A stretch of 55,605 bases of DNA. Origin: Oehlia diaphana (lineage: Eukaryota > Glomeromycota > Glomeromycetes > Glomerales > Glomeraceae). Of this stretch, positions 46,001 through 55,470 are shown piece after piece. How positions within the stretch are numbered: the first letter of the stretch is position 1; each line of letters opens with the position of its first letter. A program made the position numbers and the translations under genes. The notes below the pieces were generated by a model. The model did not search any database. It was not told where the DNA came from and was given only the letters and a program-made list of their open reading frames with translations. The stretch covers positions 22,067-77,671 of the forward strand of contig QZLH01000174.1 in the NCBI GenBank assembly GCA_003833135.1, written 5' to 3'.

Positions 46001-46638
46001 TCTGATTCATCATCATCATTGTTATTATTGTTGCTGAGTCGTTTATAACAAAAAAATTATATATTTTTTTATTTATTTTAGTCTTTTATCGGTTATAATT
46101 CCAATCGTATTTAATACGATGATGACTACTTATTCATTAATTCAAGAAATGATTCATAATGATGATTTTAATAATTGGTGTAAAAAACATGGTTTTACTA
46201 TATCAATGTTTACAATATTATCAAGTGCCGATGTTGAAGCTCTTCATATATTATCATCTAAAATTGCTGGATTTAACGCTTTTTCTGCACCTCCATTATC
46301 AAGTAGAATATCAAGAATAGTATTTTGGGCTGGTTGTATTAATATTTTTTTGGAAGATATCCCACAATTTATTATTCAGGTAAAAAAATATATTATTATT
46401 AATTAAAGAAAAAAAAATGTTTAAAATGAATTAATGTTCTTTTTTTTTTTTTTTTTTTTTATTATAGATCTATTATAAAAGAGATACCATTGTTTATACA
46501 ATTATACCCACTCTCTCACTTATTTCAAGTTCTCTTACATTATGTATTAGTTTTTTTGGGAAACTTTATTTCTTTTTTATGTATTTTTATGGAAATAAGA
46601 AATCTAATAGATCTCAGAAATTGATAGAAGTTATTTAA
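43038..46638 (+). CDS. Orphan receptor-like multi-pass membrane protein (901 aa, 12 exons)
   Basis: Exons: 43038-43474, 43552-43668, 43759-43830, 43903-44114, 44187-44615, 44700-45077, 45176-45202, 45280-45633, 45707-45807, 45883-45992, 46082-46379 and 46468-46638. All are GT-AG with matching phases (2706 nt). Residues 1-24 form a signal peptide ending PIFAS. About 650 residues of Asn-rich, glycosylation-sequon-rich extracellular sequence follow. The membrane part begins near residue 682 with segments at about 682-705, 715-736, 743-766, 822-848 and 854-886. The motif FLEDIPQFIIQ (835-845) ends exon 11. A charged GNKKSNRSQKLIEVI tail is cytosolic or lumenal. I recall similar IFLEDIPQFIIQ tails in many Rhizophagus orphan proteins. 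The motif and spacing also recall the ESAPQLxLQ region of XK-related scramblases, which is only an inference. Exon 7 is just 27 bp. Confidence 0.85.
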
Positions 46639-47826
46639 TTAATTTATCTATGATTATAATTGTTCGATTATTTTTTAATTTAATTGTTAAAGAAAAAAGG
46701 ATAGATTCTTTAATGTTCTATTACAATTATCCTTATATTAACGCCATATTAAAATAATTATTGACAAATTTAAATAAAATGCGTCATTAAAAAAACTTGG
46801 TCATGATACAATAGATTTTGTTTTAGAACGGTTTTATTTTTTTTCAAGTAAAAGTTCAACTAGCGCAATGATTCTATTCTCAAATAAACGAATAATATGA
46901 ATATTTAACTTTCAATCATCTGAAAGCTTTTGAAGAAATTATGTCCTGTGTTATTGTAATTCTGGTCACTACTACTCAATAGTGACAAAAATAAGAATTA
47001 TAATATCCCATTATCTTTGTATAATTTTTAAAAAATGTTGATTGGTTCTTTAACCGATTTGTATCATGCTTTATTTTTAAAATTTTCATATTCATCTGCT
47101 TCATGTACTGGTATATCTACTTTAGGATAAGAATGATTCACATCGCTATGCCAGCAAGTATCTCCTCACAGGAATATAATTCCTTTTCCGGTATCACGTG
47201 GTAATTAATGTTTTGTGGAGTCAAAATATTAGTCTGCGACTACGCTTCCACAGGTTTTGATTTTTTAAATCTCCTTCTTTCGTCTGCTTTTAAACTGTGT
47301 GAACATCAGCACCATCACCAAACACAACGTAACTATTACTTCAATAACAACCCATAAAATGGTATCATCATCGCTATAATACGAACGTTAAAGATAATTC
47401 GTTCTTATTTGTCATCACAAGCACATATCTAAACTATATTTGTAATAATTGTAATAATTGCACTAATTTTTAACAACTTGCTTTAAACCTTGCTGGTATA
47501 TCTACATTCTATGCCAACAAGTATCTCCCCACGGGAACATAAGATTAACTTGATTAATGTTTGTTGAATCAAAATATTAGTCTTTGGGATCGTCTTCGGC
47601 GACTACAGGACATTGAGCCTCCACAGGTTTTGATTTTTTAAATTTCCTTCCTTTGTCCGCTTTGAAACTGTGTGAACATCAGCACTATCACCAAACACAA
47701 CATAACTATTACTTCAATAACAACCTATAGAATGGTATCATTATCGCTATAATACGAATGTTAAAGATAATTCGTTATTATTTGTCATTATAAGCACATA
47801 TCTAAACTATAATTACAATAATTATA
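46639..47826 (-). repeat. Decayed TLDc-tail units (minus strand)
   Basis: About 46639-47060 is non-coding. From about 47080 three decayed pieces of the TLDc 3' end follow in minus orientation. One (about 47080-47155) still reads SDVNHSYPKVDIP. Others at about 47240-47490 and 47600-47790 repeat the SIGC-to-stop tail with the same CACCATCACCAAACACAAC text seen inverted at 1.3-1.5 kb. A linked block containing GCCGAAGACGATC and CAAAGACTAATATTTTGA recurs here, at 1540 and at 49.4 kb. Confidence 0.75.
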
Positions 47827-49230
47827 CTAATTTTTAATAACTTGATAAACTTCATAATCATCTGCTTTAAACTTTTTTGGAATTTTGGTATATCTACATT
47901 AGGATAATAATGATTCATATCGCTATACCAAGTATCCCCACAAAAATTAAAATCCTTTCTTTGATAACTAAAACTAAACGCTGGGCCAAGACTGCAATAG
48001 CAACCTATAGAGCATGCATCACCATAACTATAACCTACTTTCGCGCTGTGAAAATTATTTCTATCTGTAAATGAGAATAAGAAGCTATCATAAGTAACCT
48101 TACATGAGTTACTTGAATCCCAATTAAGTGGATTATATCCTCCAACTATATGTTCCGAATTTGTAATTTTTACTATAACAATAGTAGCTCCTTTATTATC
48201 ACATTTTTCATGAAATGCGGTATTTGTATTACCATCTCTGCTAGCTCTATATAAAAGTTTGAATTTACATAGTTTTCTATCAATCCAATTTGCAAAAATT
48301 GTAACATGTTTTTGATTAATTATAATGGAATCGATGTTATTTGTTAATTGTCTAGAAGGTTGTACATGTATATCTACGTTTATTTTCTCGTCTGGAGCCA
48401 TACGAAATATGAGTATATTACTAATTAAATCTTTTGGCATTATTTCTCTAAAAGGATATACTTTAGTAACAAAATCTTTCGAAGAGATATAGTAAAATCT
48501 TATTAATGGAATAAAACTAGTAGGATCTTGTGAAATATTAGTATGTTGGGCCAAACACCATTTAATTAAACTTTCCCATATAATGATTTCATCCATTGAC
48601 AAATCATCACGGTTTAAAAATAATTCTAATAAAGGCGCTTTTAGACTAATAAATTCATCAGATTTAAATAATATGTCTGGTTCCACACAAATCTTTTCGA
48701 GACAAAAATTCCGTAATTGAGTAAAAGTCTCATATTGATATACTGTTTCAAGAATTTCAATAGGATTTTGTTATAAAAATTCGTATTGATGTTTAGTCAA
48801 GTATTCTTGAATATAGTGGATTAGGGTTGGAATGTTAATTTCATTCGCTACCATCAAAAGTTTTAGAATATCTAGTCCCTGTAATTTCGTTAAATCAACT
48901 TTTCCACAATAAATAAATCTAAATATAAAAAAAAAATTATTGTGTTATTTAATTTTACATAAATATATCTTACAGTATTAAATTTTATATTACCTTAAAA
49001 TTGTTTCAAATAATTGAGGTGGAATATCAGGTTTTTAAAAATAAATTTTCCATCCTTCTTCTAGAGAATGCCGTACGAAAATATTGAGATCTTATGAATA
49101 TAAATGAATGTGCATGTATTTCTTTTTCATTTTCTCCTGCACGAATGATAACATCATATTTTTCATATTCTTCATCAGTAAGTAATTTTTCCAAATCACC
49201 AATAACTTCTTGAGGACATTCAAAAGACAT
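47827..49230 (-). pseudogene. BTB-BACK-TLDc pseudogene, inverted copy of window-left gene
   Basis: The first exon (49230 to about 48990) starts MSFECPQEVIGDLEKLL with a BTB core YDVIIRAGENEKEIHAHS. It is broken by frame changes around FSRRRMENLF and again before KPDIPP. The second exon starts at about 48918 and is interrupted by a TAA in place of the Gln codon of FLQQNP (near 48771-48773). It has lost about 16 codons between QDPT and FIPLIRF, and shifts frame after DIPK near the end because of a small duplication. Otherwise it is almost identical by eye to the exon at 61-1189, including intron and flank. It is not expected to make a full protein; an open piece of 294 codons (48686-47802) remains. 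Confidence 0.88.
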
Positions 49231-49463
49231 TTTTTTTTTTTTTAGAATGATATTTTTCATGAAACACAGGTCACATGAATTTTGCCGATCATTCAGTATT
49301 GCTGCGGGTCACATCACAGGTACAGTACTGAGTATGGAACATAAATTCCTTTGCAATTTTATCCGGTATTACGTGATTTTTATATTGATTAATTTGGTTA
49401 TGTTTTGTTGAGTCAAAATATTAGTCTTTGGGATCGTCTCTTCGGCTATTATGAAAGATCGTC

Positions 49464-49800
49464 CAGAATGTCCAGGAACCTATAAAAAAAAAATAGGCGT
49501 TAATATAGTTTAATTAATAATGCTATTTTTAACACCCACATAAAGAAACATGCCGTAAAGGGTTATTCAGAATGTCCAGGAACCTAAAAACAAAAAAAAA
49601 TAGACGTTAATATAGTTTAATAACACCATTAACACCTACACGAAGAAACATACCATGAAGGGTTATTCAGAATATCCAGGAATCTAAAAACAAAAAAAAA
49701 AATAGGTGGTTAATAAAATTTAATAACGCCATTAATACCCACTCAAAAAAACTTACCACTTCACAAAGAATTATTCCAGGAATCTAAAAAAAACAAAAAA
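49464..49800 (-). repeat. Tandem array of about 100-bp units with exon/intron-like layout
   Basis: Four units (periods about 105, 99 and 100) each contain, on the minus strand, a TTTTTAG- or TATAG-type acceptor and a block starting GTTCCTGGACATTCTG or ATTCCTGGATATTCTG. A donor-like GTATGT, GCATGT or GTAAGT follows, then about 70 bp of AT-rich spacer. The three internal blocks are 49783-49757 (27 bp), 49683-49654 (30 bp) and 49583-49554 (30 bp), all multiples of three. Two contain TAA in the frame shared with the open flanking units (VPGHSG, IPGIIL). Confidence 0.65.
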
Positions 49801-50608
49801 AAATGTTCCTGTAACACCACAACAGACCGCAGGTATGAATTTCGTTTCTAATAACAAAAAAAAAAAAAAATAATTATATAACAGAAAATATATTTCTATT
49901 GTAATTTCCGTTTTTACCTTCTGATCTCTGACTTCTGACAAAAAAAGAGATTATTAGATCATCATACTTATCAACATCTTTTCTTAGAACATATATCCGT
50001 CTACAAGTAGAGAATAGAGATTTTGAATGTTTGGTAATTTCGGCTTATTGAAGAACAAGATGCTGAAGAGACGAATGGCAAAGGAGGATGAATCTACACT
50101 AGTTATAATGAATGTCAATTAAATCAATAATATGTGATGGCTTTCATCATCAGAGGAAAAATCTTCTCTACTACGTTTAGGTGAATGAGAAGATGTAAGT
50201 AAATACGATTGGAGAAAAAACGCTGAGTTTCGTTATTATTGATGACCATATGATTGATCGAGTTAAGTTGTTACCTAATCCATATTTGCGATATTCTCAC
50301 CTTCTTTTACATCATTTTTTCTCCCAGATTTGTGACATTGATGTTACCCAAGCAAAACTGGAATCCCGGATCCTAAAAGAGAAAAAGGAACCATCAATCA
50401 ATATAAAATAAAAAATATAAAAAAAAAGTTTCAAAATTTCGAAAATTACCACCCGTCATTCCAGAATCCTGGATTTTAGGAAAAAAGGAAGTTTAGTAGG
50501 TTAGTATACACCTTACAAAGAAGAATTTCAAAAACAATCTACATATCTGCATTCCTAAGAAATTCAGAAGTTATAAAATAGAATTGAAGGTTATTAAAAA
50601 TTTTTTTC

Positions 50609-50905
50609 TGAAGCTTGGACGGTCGGAAATAGTGCCAACGGTCCAAGAGATTCTGGAAGCTATTAAAAAAAAAGAAAAAAAAACAGAAGGTTAGCATCCT
50701 TCTGTTTAAAAACTTTTTTCTGAAGCTTACCAGTCCGAAATAGTATCCGACGGTCTAGAAGGGTCCGGAAGCTACCAAAAAAATATTCTTGAATATCTAA
50801 AAAAATGGTTTTTAATTAGAAGGCGAGAATATATATACTAACCTTCTATTTATTTTTGTTTAGCTTACAACTTTGACCGTTACGCTATTTAGGGTTGGTA
50901 AGCTT
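50609..50905. repeat. Two direct and one inverted copy of a CGGTC/GAAGCTT module
   Basis: The block CTGAAGCTTGGACGGTCGGA...GGAAGCTA at about 50609-50665 recurs at about 50728-50778, and in inverse orientation at 50861-50905 ending GGTAAGCTTCGG. Small hairpins AGAAGG...CCTTCT lie between copies (50692-50712, 50818-50848). On the minus strand the first two copies share an open frame with LLDR and KLQ in register. Confidence 0.6.
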
Positions 50906-52235
50906 CGGAAAAAAAAAAATTATTTAAACTCTCCAGTTTGAAATGGCAGTTCGTTGAAAAATTTCTAAATACAGAAAAAGGGGTGTTTAATAAATAAAAA
51001 AAAATGATCCAGATTTAGTATACTGTATTACGGTAAATCAACTACTTACTGACGCCTCGTAAATAAGTAAAAGTATCCAAACCTCTAAAAATAAAAATAA
51101 TTTCACTTCACAAAAGATTATGAAGCTATCTATAGCCAATGTCGAAAGAACGATCGTTTTTCTTTAGGATGTGTGATTCCAAGTTATCTCCAAGGGATAT
51201 TAAAAGGAAGTTTAGTTGGCAAGCTTGTAAAAAAGTAGTGGACAATGATAAGGATAAGTCTGATAGTGTAATTAATTATACATGAAAGTATAGATAAATA
51301 TACTTTAACAACGAAAAGGATATGATGAATAGTTTATACAAATCGAAAATAGAAGATGAATTAGAACTAAAAAGTCAGGTCGGGCTGATAGATGAAAACG
51401 GGATTTCAAACCACTAATTCGAACAATCGCGTATCTGGAGCGTCGAAAGACGAACAATTTTTGATGCGACGGATAGTTTAGCGAATCCAGGGGTTGGTAA
51501 TGGTGGAAAAAAATCTATTGGCAGGTATTGTAGGTAAAGAGAAAGAATGTGTAAGTATCAATGAAAATAGGAAACGTGTTGTAGAAATTCAAGCCACAAT
51601 GATGTCGATACTAATAAAGTCATCGTTTAAAAAAAAAATTTTCTGTGCATATTATTTTATATAAAGGAAGTCTAAACGCGTCTGCTGCCGTCTAGTACAA
51701 TTTCGCGTTTGACTTTAACCGGATAATAGATAGACTGAAAAAAACCAAATAGTTTATTTTTTAAAATATATAGTTTAAATAATCAGCGAAAAATCATCAG
51801 GTGCTGATATGTGTATAATTTTTAATGTGATATATCAAAGACTTTTACATGACTTATCGGATGATTAATAACCTTTTGCAAAAAATCCGATTCTTTAAAT
51901 TACATGTATTGTAATATCATATGCAATTATTGTAATATGCATATTTACTTGATATTTAATATACTGATACTTCTTTATTCGACCAGTGGCGCGATTATGT
52001 AATCGCATTAATCGCGTTCTTATCGATCTTATCTCAATTAAGGTAACACACAGTTTTTATGTTCCTGTTTAGCCGATTTTATTTGTCGACGACAGATAAA
52101 TAAACTCCGCTTTGGGACCATAAAACTTGAAATCTTATCAAAAAGGGCATGCTTTAAAAAAAAAAAAATTGTATAGTTTCCAGGCCCCTGACGCCCCACA
52201 TATAGTTTAAATTTTGTCATACTATTTAATCTCCG

Positions 52236-52613
52236 TACTGGGATTGGAATCGATAATCGAATCAAAATCGAATCTTATTATCTTATTTGTTGAAGAAAAA
52301 ATTAAAAAAATTAATTCAAGTTTACATCCAAAAATTAAATATGATTTAAAATATTTTCAAAAAGAAAAATTGAGCCTTCAAATACTTAAAAATGACAAAA
52401 TGATCGGGCAAATGATCGGCAATGATCGGCAATGATGTTCTAGTAATTTACAGTTGAGTATTATTATTAACGATATACAGTATAATTTCTTAATAGATTT
52501 TACAATTTTAATTCAGAATTTATATTTTACTGACTAAAATTGATCATCTTTTTTATCTTTTAAGGAACAAAAAATCGAATCTACAAAGATTCGATGATCG
52601 ATTCCAATCCCTA
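52236..52613. mobile_element. About 378-bp MITE with GGATTGGAATCGAT ends
   Basis: The left end TACTGGGATTGGAATCGATA pairs with the right end, whose inverse is TAGGGATTGGAATCGATCAT; both continue into ATCGAATC. A 5-bp direct repeat CTCCG flanks it (52231-52235 and 52614-52618). A 73-codon frame at 52214-52435 lies mostly inside and starts outside the element, so it is not called. Confidence 0.65.
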
Positions 52614-52972
52614 CTCCGCACACGATAAAAAAAAAAGTATAAAACATGAATTAGACGTTACACGGTGTACTTTAAATATTATGGGCAACTGATTTAAAAT
52701 TAATATCCGACTAAATACAATGCTTATATTGTGATCGAAAAACCTTTTTTGTACTAATTGCTATTCTATTAAAAAAAAATTTGTACAACGAAAAAAACAC
52801 ATAAATTCCCCTCATTATTTTACAATAACGATATTTCGAATAATAAGCAAAAAAAACAACATTGATCTTTATTAAAAGTGGTGACCTGTTAATATAATTC
52901 ACAAATAGTTTTCTGCTTCGTTGAAAACGCGTCTAAAAAACTACATTTGTTTCTTTGCACTTTGTTTCAGCA

Positions 52973-54914
52973 ATGTTATCAGAAGAAGTCCTTAAAAAAC
53001 TTCGGTATTATGCATTTTGGGAGAAACCCCACACCGAATGGTGTGTAGATTCGTGGAGGGAATATTTTGAAAGTGAACGTCCAGACGCGTCTGTGTGGGA
53101 ATGTAATCATTCCCTAGGTTGCGAAATTGAAATATTAATAGACAACCTAGATGATAAGTCAAGGGCAGCGCAAAAGGCACTTTCAATAAAAAATGAATTA
53201 AGGGTTAGTATTTTTCACGAAATGTAAAAATATTAATGAGTGTAATGAGTGTGCTACGCCTTGGGACCGCGATCCTGGGGAAGAAGAGCGTACCAGACTG
53301 CTGAAATGCTTTCACCTTCGCTACGTGCACAACTTATGCTACGCCTTGGGATGCGTTCCTGAGGAAGAAGAGCGTATCGGACTGCTGAAATACTTTCACC
53401 TTCGCTACGTGCACAATTTGTGCTACGCCTTGGGATGCGTTCCTGAGGAAGAAGAGCGTATCGGACTGCTGAAATGCTTTCACTTTCGCTACGTGCACGG
53501 AATCTCTTGATTAAGGACTGCCGATTCCGGAGGAGGAATCGGTTATTACTTTCCTTTATTAACGCACTGCTATTCTTACAACAGGTGAAGCGAAATCTCA
53601 TTGAAGATGGGGAGAAGGAAAACGTAAAACGTCCCCGAACTACTATTACACTTATCTGTTTTGTTCAGGGAAATGCGTCCACAAATACTTTCCCCATTGA
53701 CATTGATGGTAGTAAGCTGGTTGGCCATCTTAAAAAAGCCATCAAGATGGAAAAAAAAATTGATTTCGCTGATGTTGACGCAGACAAGCTCAGGCTTTGG
53801 AAAGTGGAAATTCCCGACGATCATGACGATCAGCTGAGAAGTCTTTCACTCCAGAATAAAGATGAGCTCCTCGCAACAAAAAAGATCTCTAAGTATTTTC
53901 CAGTTACACCTCCCGAGGAACATGTTCATGTTGTCATAAAGTCACCACTATGTAAGTAACAGTCACAGTATATAAATTTCATTATTTACCCTATAATACC
54001 TCAACACTTTATTTTTCACTGTGGTATGTGCATGATCAGAATTTTGCGCACAAAAAATTTGTTACAGTACCTGTATAACCATACCATTCCGCACAGTAAG
54101 ACTTGATAAATTGTGCGCCATCCGCACAGTAACTTTTTATTGAAAAATTAACACTGCCTCAACATGTCTTTATTTTTCAGTACTTAGTCTTGAAGAGGCG
54201 TTATCGCTTATCCCGCCACCCATCATTTATTCTCCAGAATGTACTACATCGAAGGCCATTACGAAGGCTAATGGTGACCCGCCTACAAGAGTACTTTTAT
54301 GGGAGGACTTTTTTGGTGAGGTTAATCAATTCTGCTTCGACCAGCAACCGAAATTCGAAAAACCACAGTTTATCCAAAATAAAGTGGTATTTCATGAGGA
54401 GGATATTCGTGTTGCTATTGACGTTAATATATGTATGGTACTAAATAAGCTTATGGAAAGTTATAACTTTTCAAGGCGTCGAGTTCGTCCTACTTGCATA
54501 CCGGATTTCAATTGCTATCTGGTAAAATTACTGATCTTAGTAATTGAAGCAAAAAGAAGACATGTCCTGGAAGATATAGGTGACCGGTCATTTCCCGAGT
54601 TTTACCGGGCAAATAAAAAGGCAAGAATGATCATCCAACAAATCTACAATTACATGGGAGTAAATGAGCTTAGGTACGGTGTTCTTACCACTTACGATGA
54701 TCATTGGTTTCTATGCCGAGAGCATACAGAGCTTTGGATTTCGAAAACTCTTCCATTGCAATCGGAATCCCCACCAGTACTAAAGGCATATGCTTATCTA
54801 GCTCAACTAGCAAAGGGGAATCCTCATTCCCCTCATCCTCTAGTACTGGTACCAGCTGACGGGGACACTGGGTCACGTGTTCTTCGATCATCAGAATTAT
54901 CTTCTAGCCAGTAG
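52973..54914 (+). CDS. Crinkler (CRN)-type protein with PD-(D/E)xK nuclease-like module
   Basis: Three exons: 52973-53203, 53585-53951 and 54181-54914 (1332 nt, 443 residues). Residues 1-77 are an acidic, Trp-rich module (MLSEEVLKKLRYYAFWEKPH...) I do not recognise. Residues about 95-197 match the ubiquitin-like CRN N-terminal domain: ITLICFVQGN, FPIDIDGSKLVGHLKKAI, LRLWKVEIPDD, LSLQNKDELLATKKISKYF and HVHVVIKSP. Residues about 265-400 look like a restriction-nuclease fold: FHEEDIR (270-276), IPDFNCYLVKLLILVIEAKR (Asp308, Glu322, Lys324), QIYNYMGVNELRYGVLTTYDDHWF. CRN proteins act in the nucleus, often as host-directed effectors or intraorganismal factors. There is no signal peptide. It ends SSSQ-TAG without the kinase domain many CRNs carry. 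G+C is clearly higher than its neighbours. Confidence 0.85.
53254..53505. repeat. Three 84-bp tandem repeats inside the first CRN intron
   Basis: Units start CTACGCCTTGGGA at 53254, 53339 and 53423 (periods 85 and 84) and contain GAAGAAGAGCGTATCGGACTG and CTTTCACCTTCGCTACGTGC. The last two are almost identical; the first has one extra base. The unit length is a multiple of three and open frames run through it on both strands (53325-53510 plus; 53601-53254 minus). The 381-bp intron is several times longer than others here. Confidence 0.85.
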
Positions 54915-54947
54915 GTCGACAATCAACTTTATGAAGCGTCTTACCGC

Positions 54948-54984
54948 TCAAAAATCCAAGGTGATCATCACCCAGGATTTTTGA
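54948..54984. repeat. Composite hairpin downstream of the CRN stop
   Basis: TCAAAAATCC (54948-54957) pairs with GGATTTTTGA (54975-54984) around the perfect palindrome GGTGATCATCACC (54960-54972). Starting 34 bp after the stop codon, it could form a strong stem in the 3' UTR, or be a tiny foldback insertion. Confidence 0.65.
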
Positions 54985-55016
54985 ACGTTTACTCTGGTTG
55001 TAAAAAAGATTATATA

Positions 55017-55092
55017 GAAAACATACAGCGTCTGGTGGGCTATGTACGTCGCGTCCGGTACGTACATAGCACACCGGACGCTACATGTTTTC
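55017..55092. repeat. 33-bp-arm hairpin, near-perfect
   Basis: The left arm (55017-55049), starting GAAAACATACAGCGTC, and the right arm (55060-55092), inverse GAAAACATGTAGCGTCCGGT, pair with about four mismatches around a 10-base loop GCGCGTCCGG-like. The core GCTATGTACGT is itself nearly palindromic with its partner. G+C-rich relative to context; purpose unknown. Confidence 0.75.
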
Positions 55093-55214
55093 GTCGTTCC
55101 CTGTAAAAAGGGCCCTGGATCAACCTAACTATTTATATGAGCGCAGCTTACTCGGACATCCAATGTCCTGTTTACCATAGCTATATAACTTGGGCCGAAC
55201 TTCACAACACTACA

Positions 55215-55470
55215 ATTCGGACATTTGGATGTCCTTATTAAGTAGAATTCCAGACACACACTGTATTTATTATTAGGTTGCCCATAAAAGCTACAATTTG
55301 GGAAATGTAATGCTGGCCGCCTGACCCACCAGAATTCGGACATATGATGCTTATTAATTAGGATTCCGGACACACAGTGTCTTTATTATTATGTTGCTAT
55401 ACAATTCAGGCCAAATGTAATGCTTAATGCTGGCCCTCCAGAATTCGGACATATGATGTCCTTATTAATT
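55215..55470. repeat. About 115-bp tandem repeats, three partial units
   Basis: ATTCGGACATTTGGATGTCC (55215), ATTCGGACATATGATG (55331) and ATTCGGACATATGATGTCC (55443) recur at about 115-bp spacing, each followed by TTATTAA. A second shared block, GACACACAGTGTCTTTATTA (variant), occurs at about 55252 and 55366. GGACATNNNATGTCC is a local palindrome within the unit. The minus-strand frame at 55373-55125 is a translation of these repeats. Positions 55470-55605 show nothing definable. Confidence 0.65.

Larger units (their letters stand above)
49231..52235. repeat. Repeat-built region with mini-exon-like modules
   Basis: No intact gene. It contains a copy of the GCCGAAGAGACGATCCCAAAG block (about 49395-49447), a tandem array at 49464-49800 and related CCAGGATTCTGG / CCGGGATTCCAG blocks at about 50355-50480. 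It also holds two direct and one inverted copy of a GAAGCTT...CGGTC module at 50609-50905. At about 50105-50190 the minus strand has a short hydrophilic stretch SHSPKRSREDFSSDDE resembling a nuclear-localisation signal. Positions 51000-52235 show no repeats or genes I can define. Confidence 0.55.

Noticed and set aside
49464..49800. Possible CRISPR-like array because of regular 100-bp spacing
   Set aside because: Repeats cover the whole unit, the spacers are themselves similar, and the organism is a eukaryote; exon-like modules or a satellite explain it better.
52214..52435. 73-codon plus-strand frame ending in repeated GNDRQ-like text
   Set aside because: Begins outside and runs into the 52236-52613 MITE; the end is a short tandem of ATGATCGGCA.
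53325..53601. Open frames on both strands through the 84-bp repeats as separate genes
   Set aside because: They are a consequence of a repeat length divisible by three; the plus-strand splice sites at 53204 and 53584 place the array in an intron. Kept as a finding, not a gene.
54190..54444. 84-codon frame MKRRYRLSRHPSF... inside CRN exon 3
   Set aside because: Out-of-frame shadow of the CRN coding sequence.
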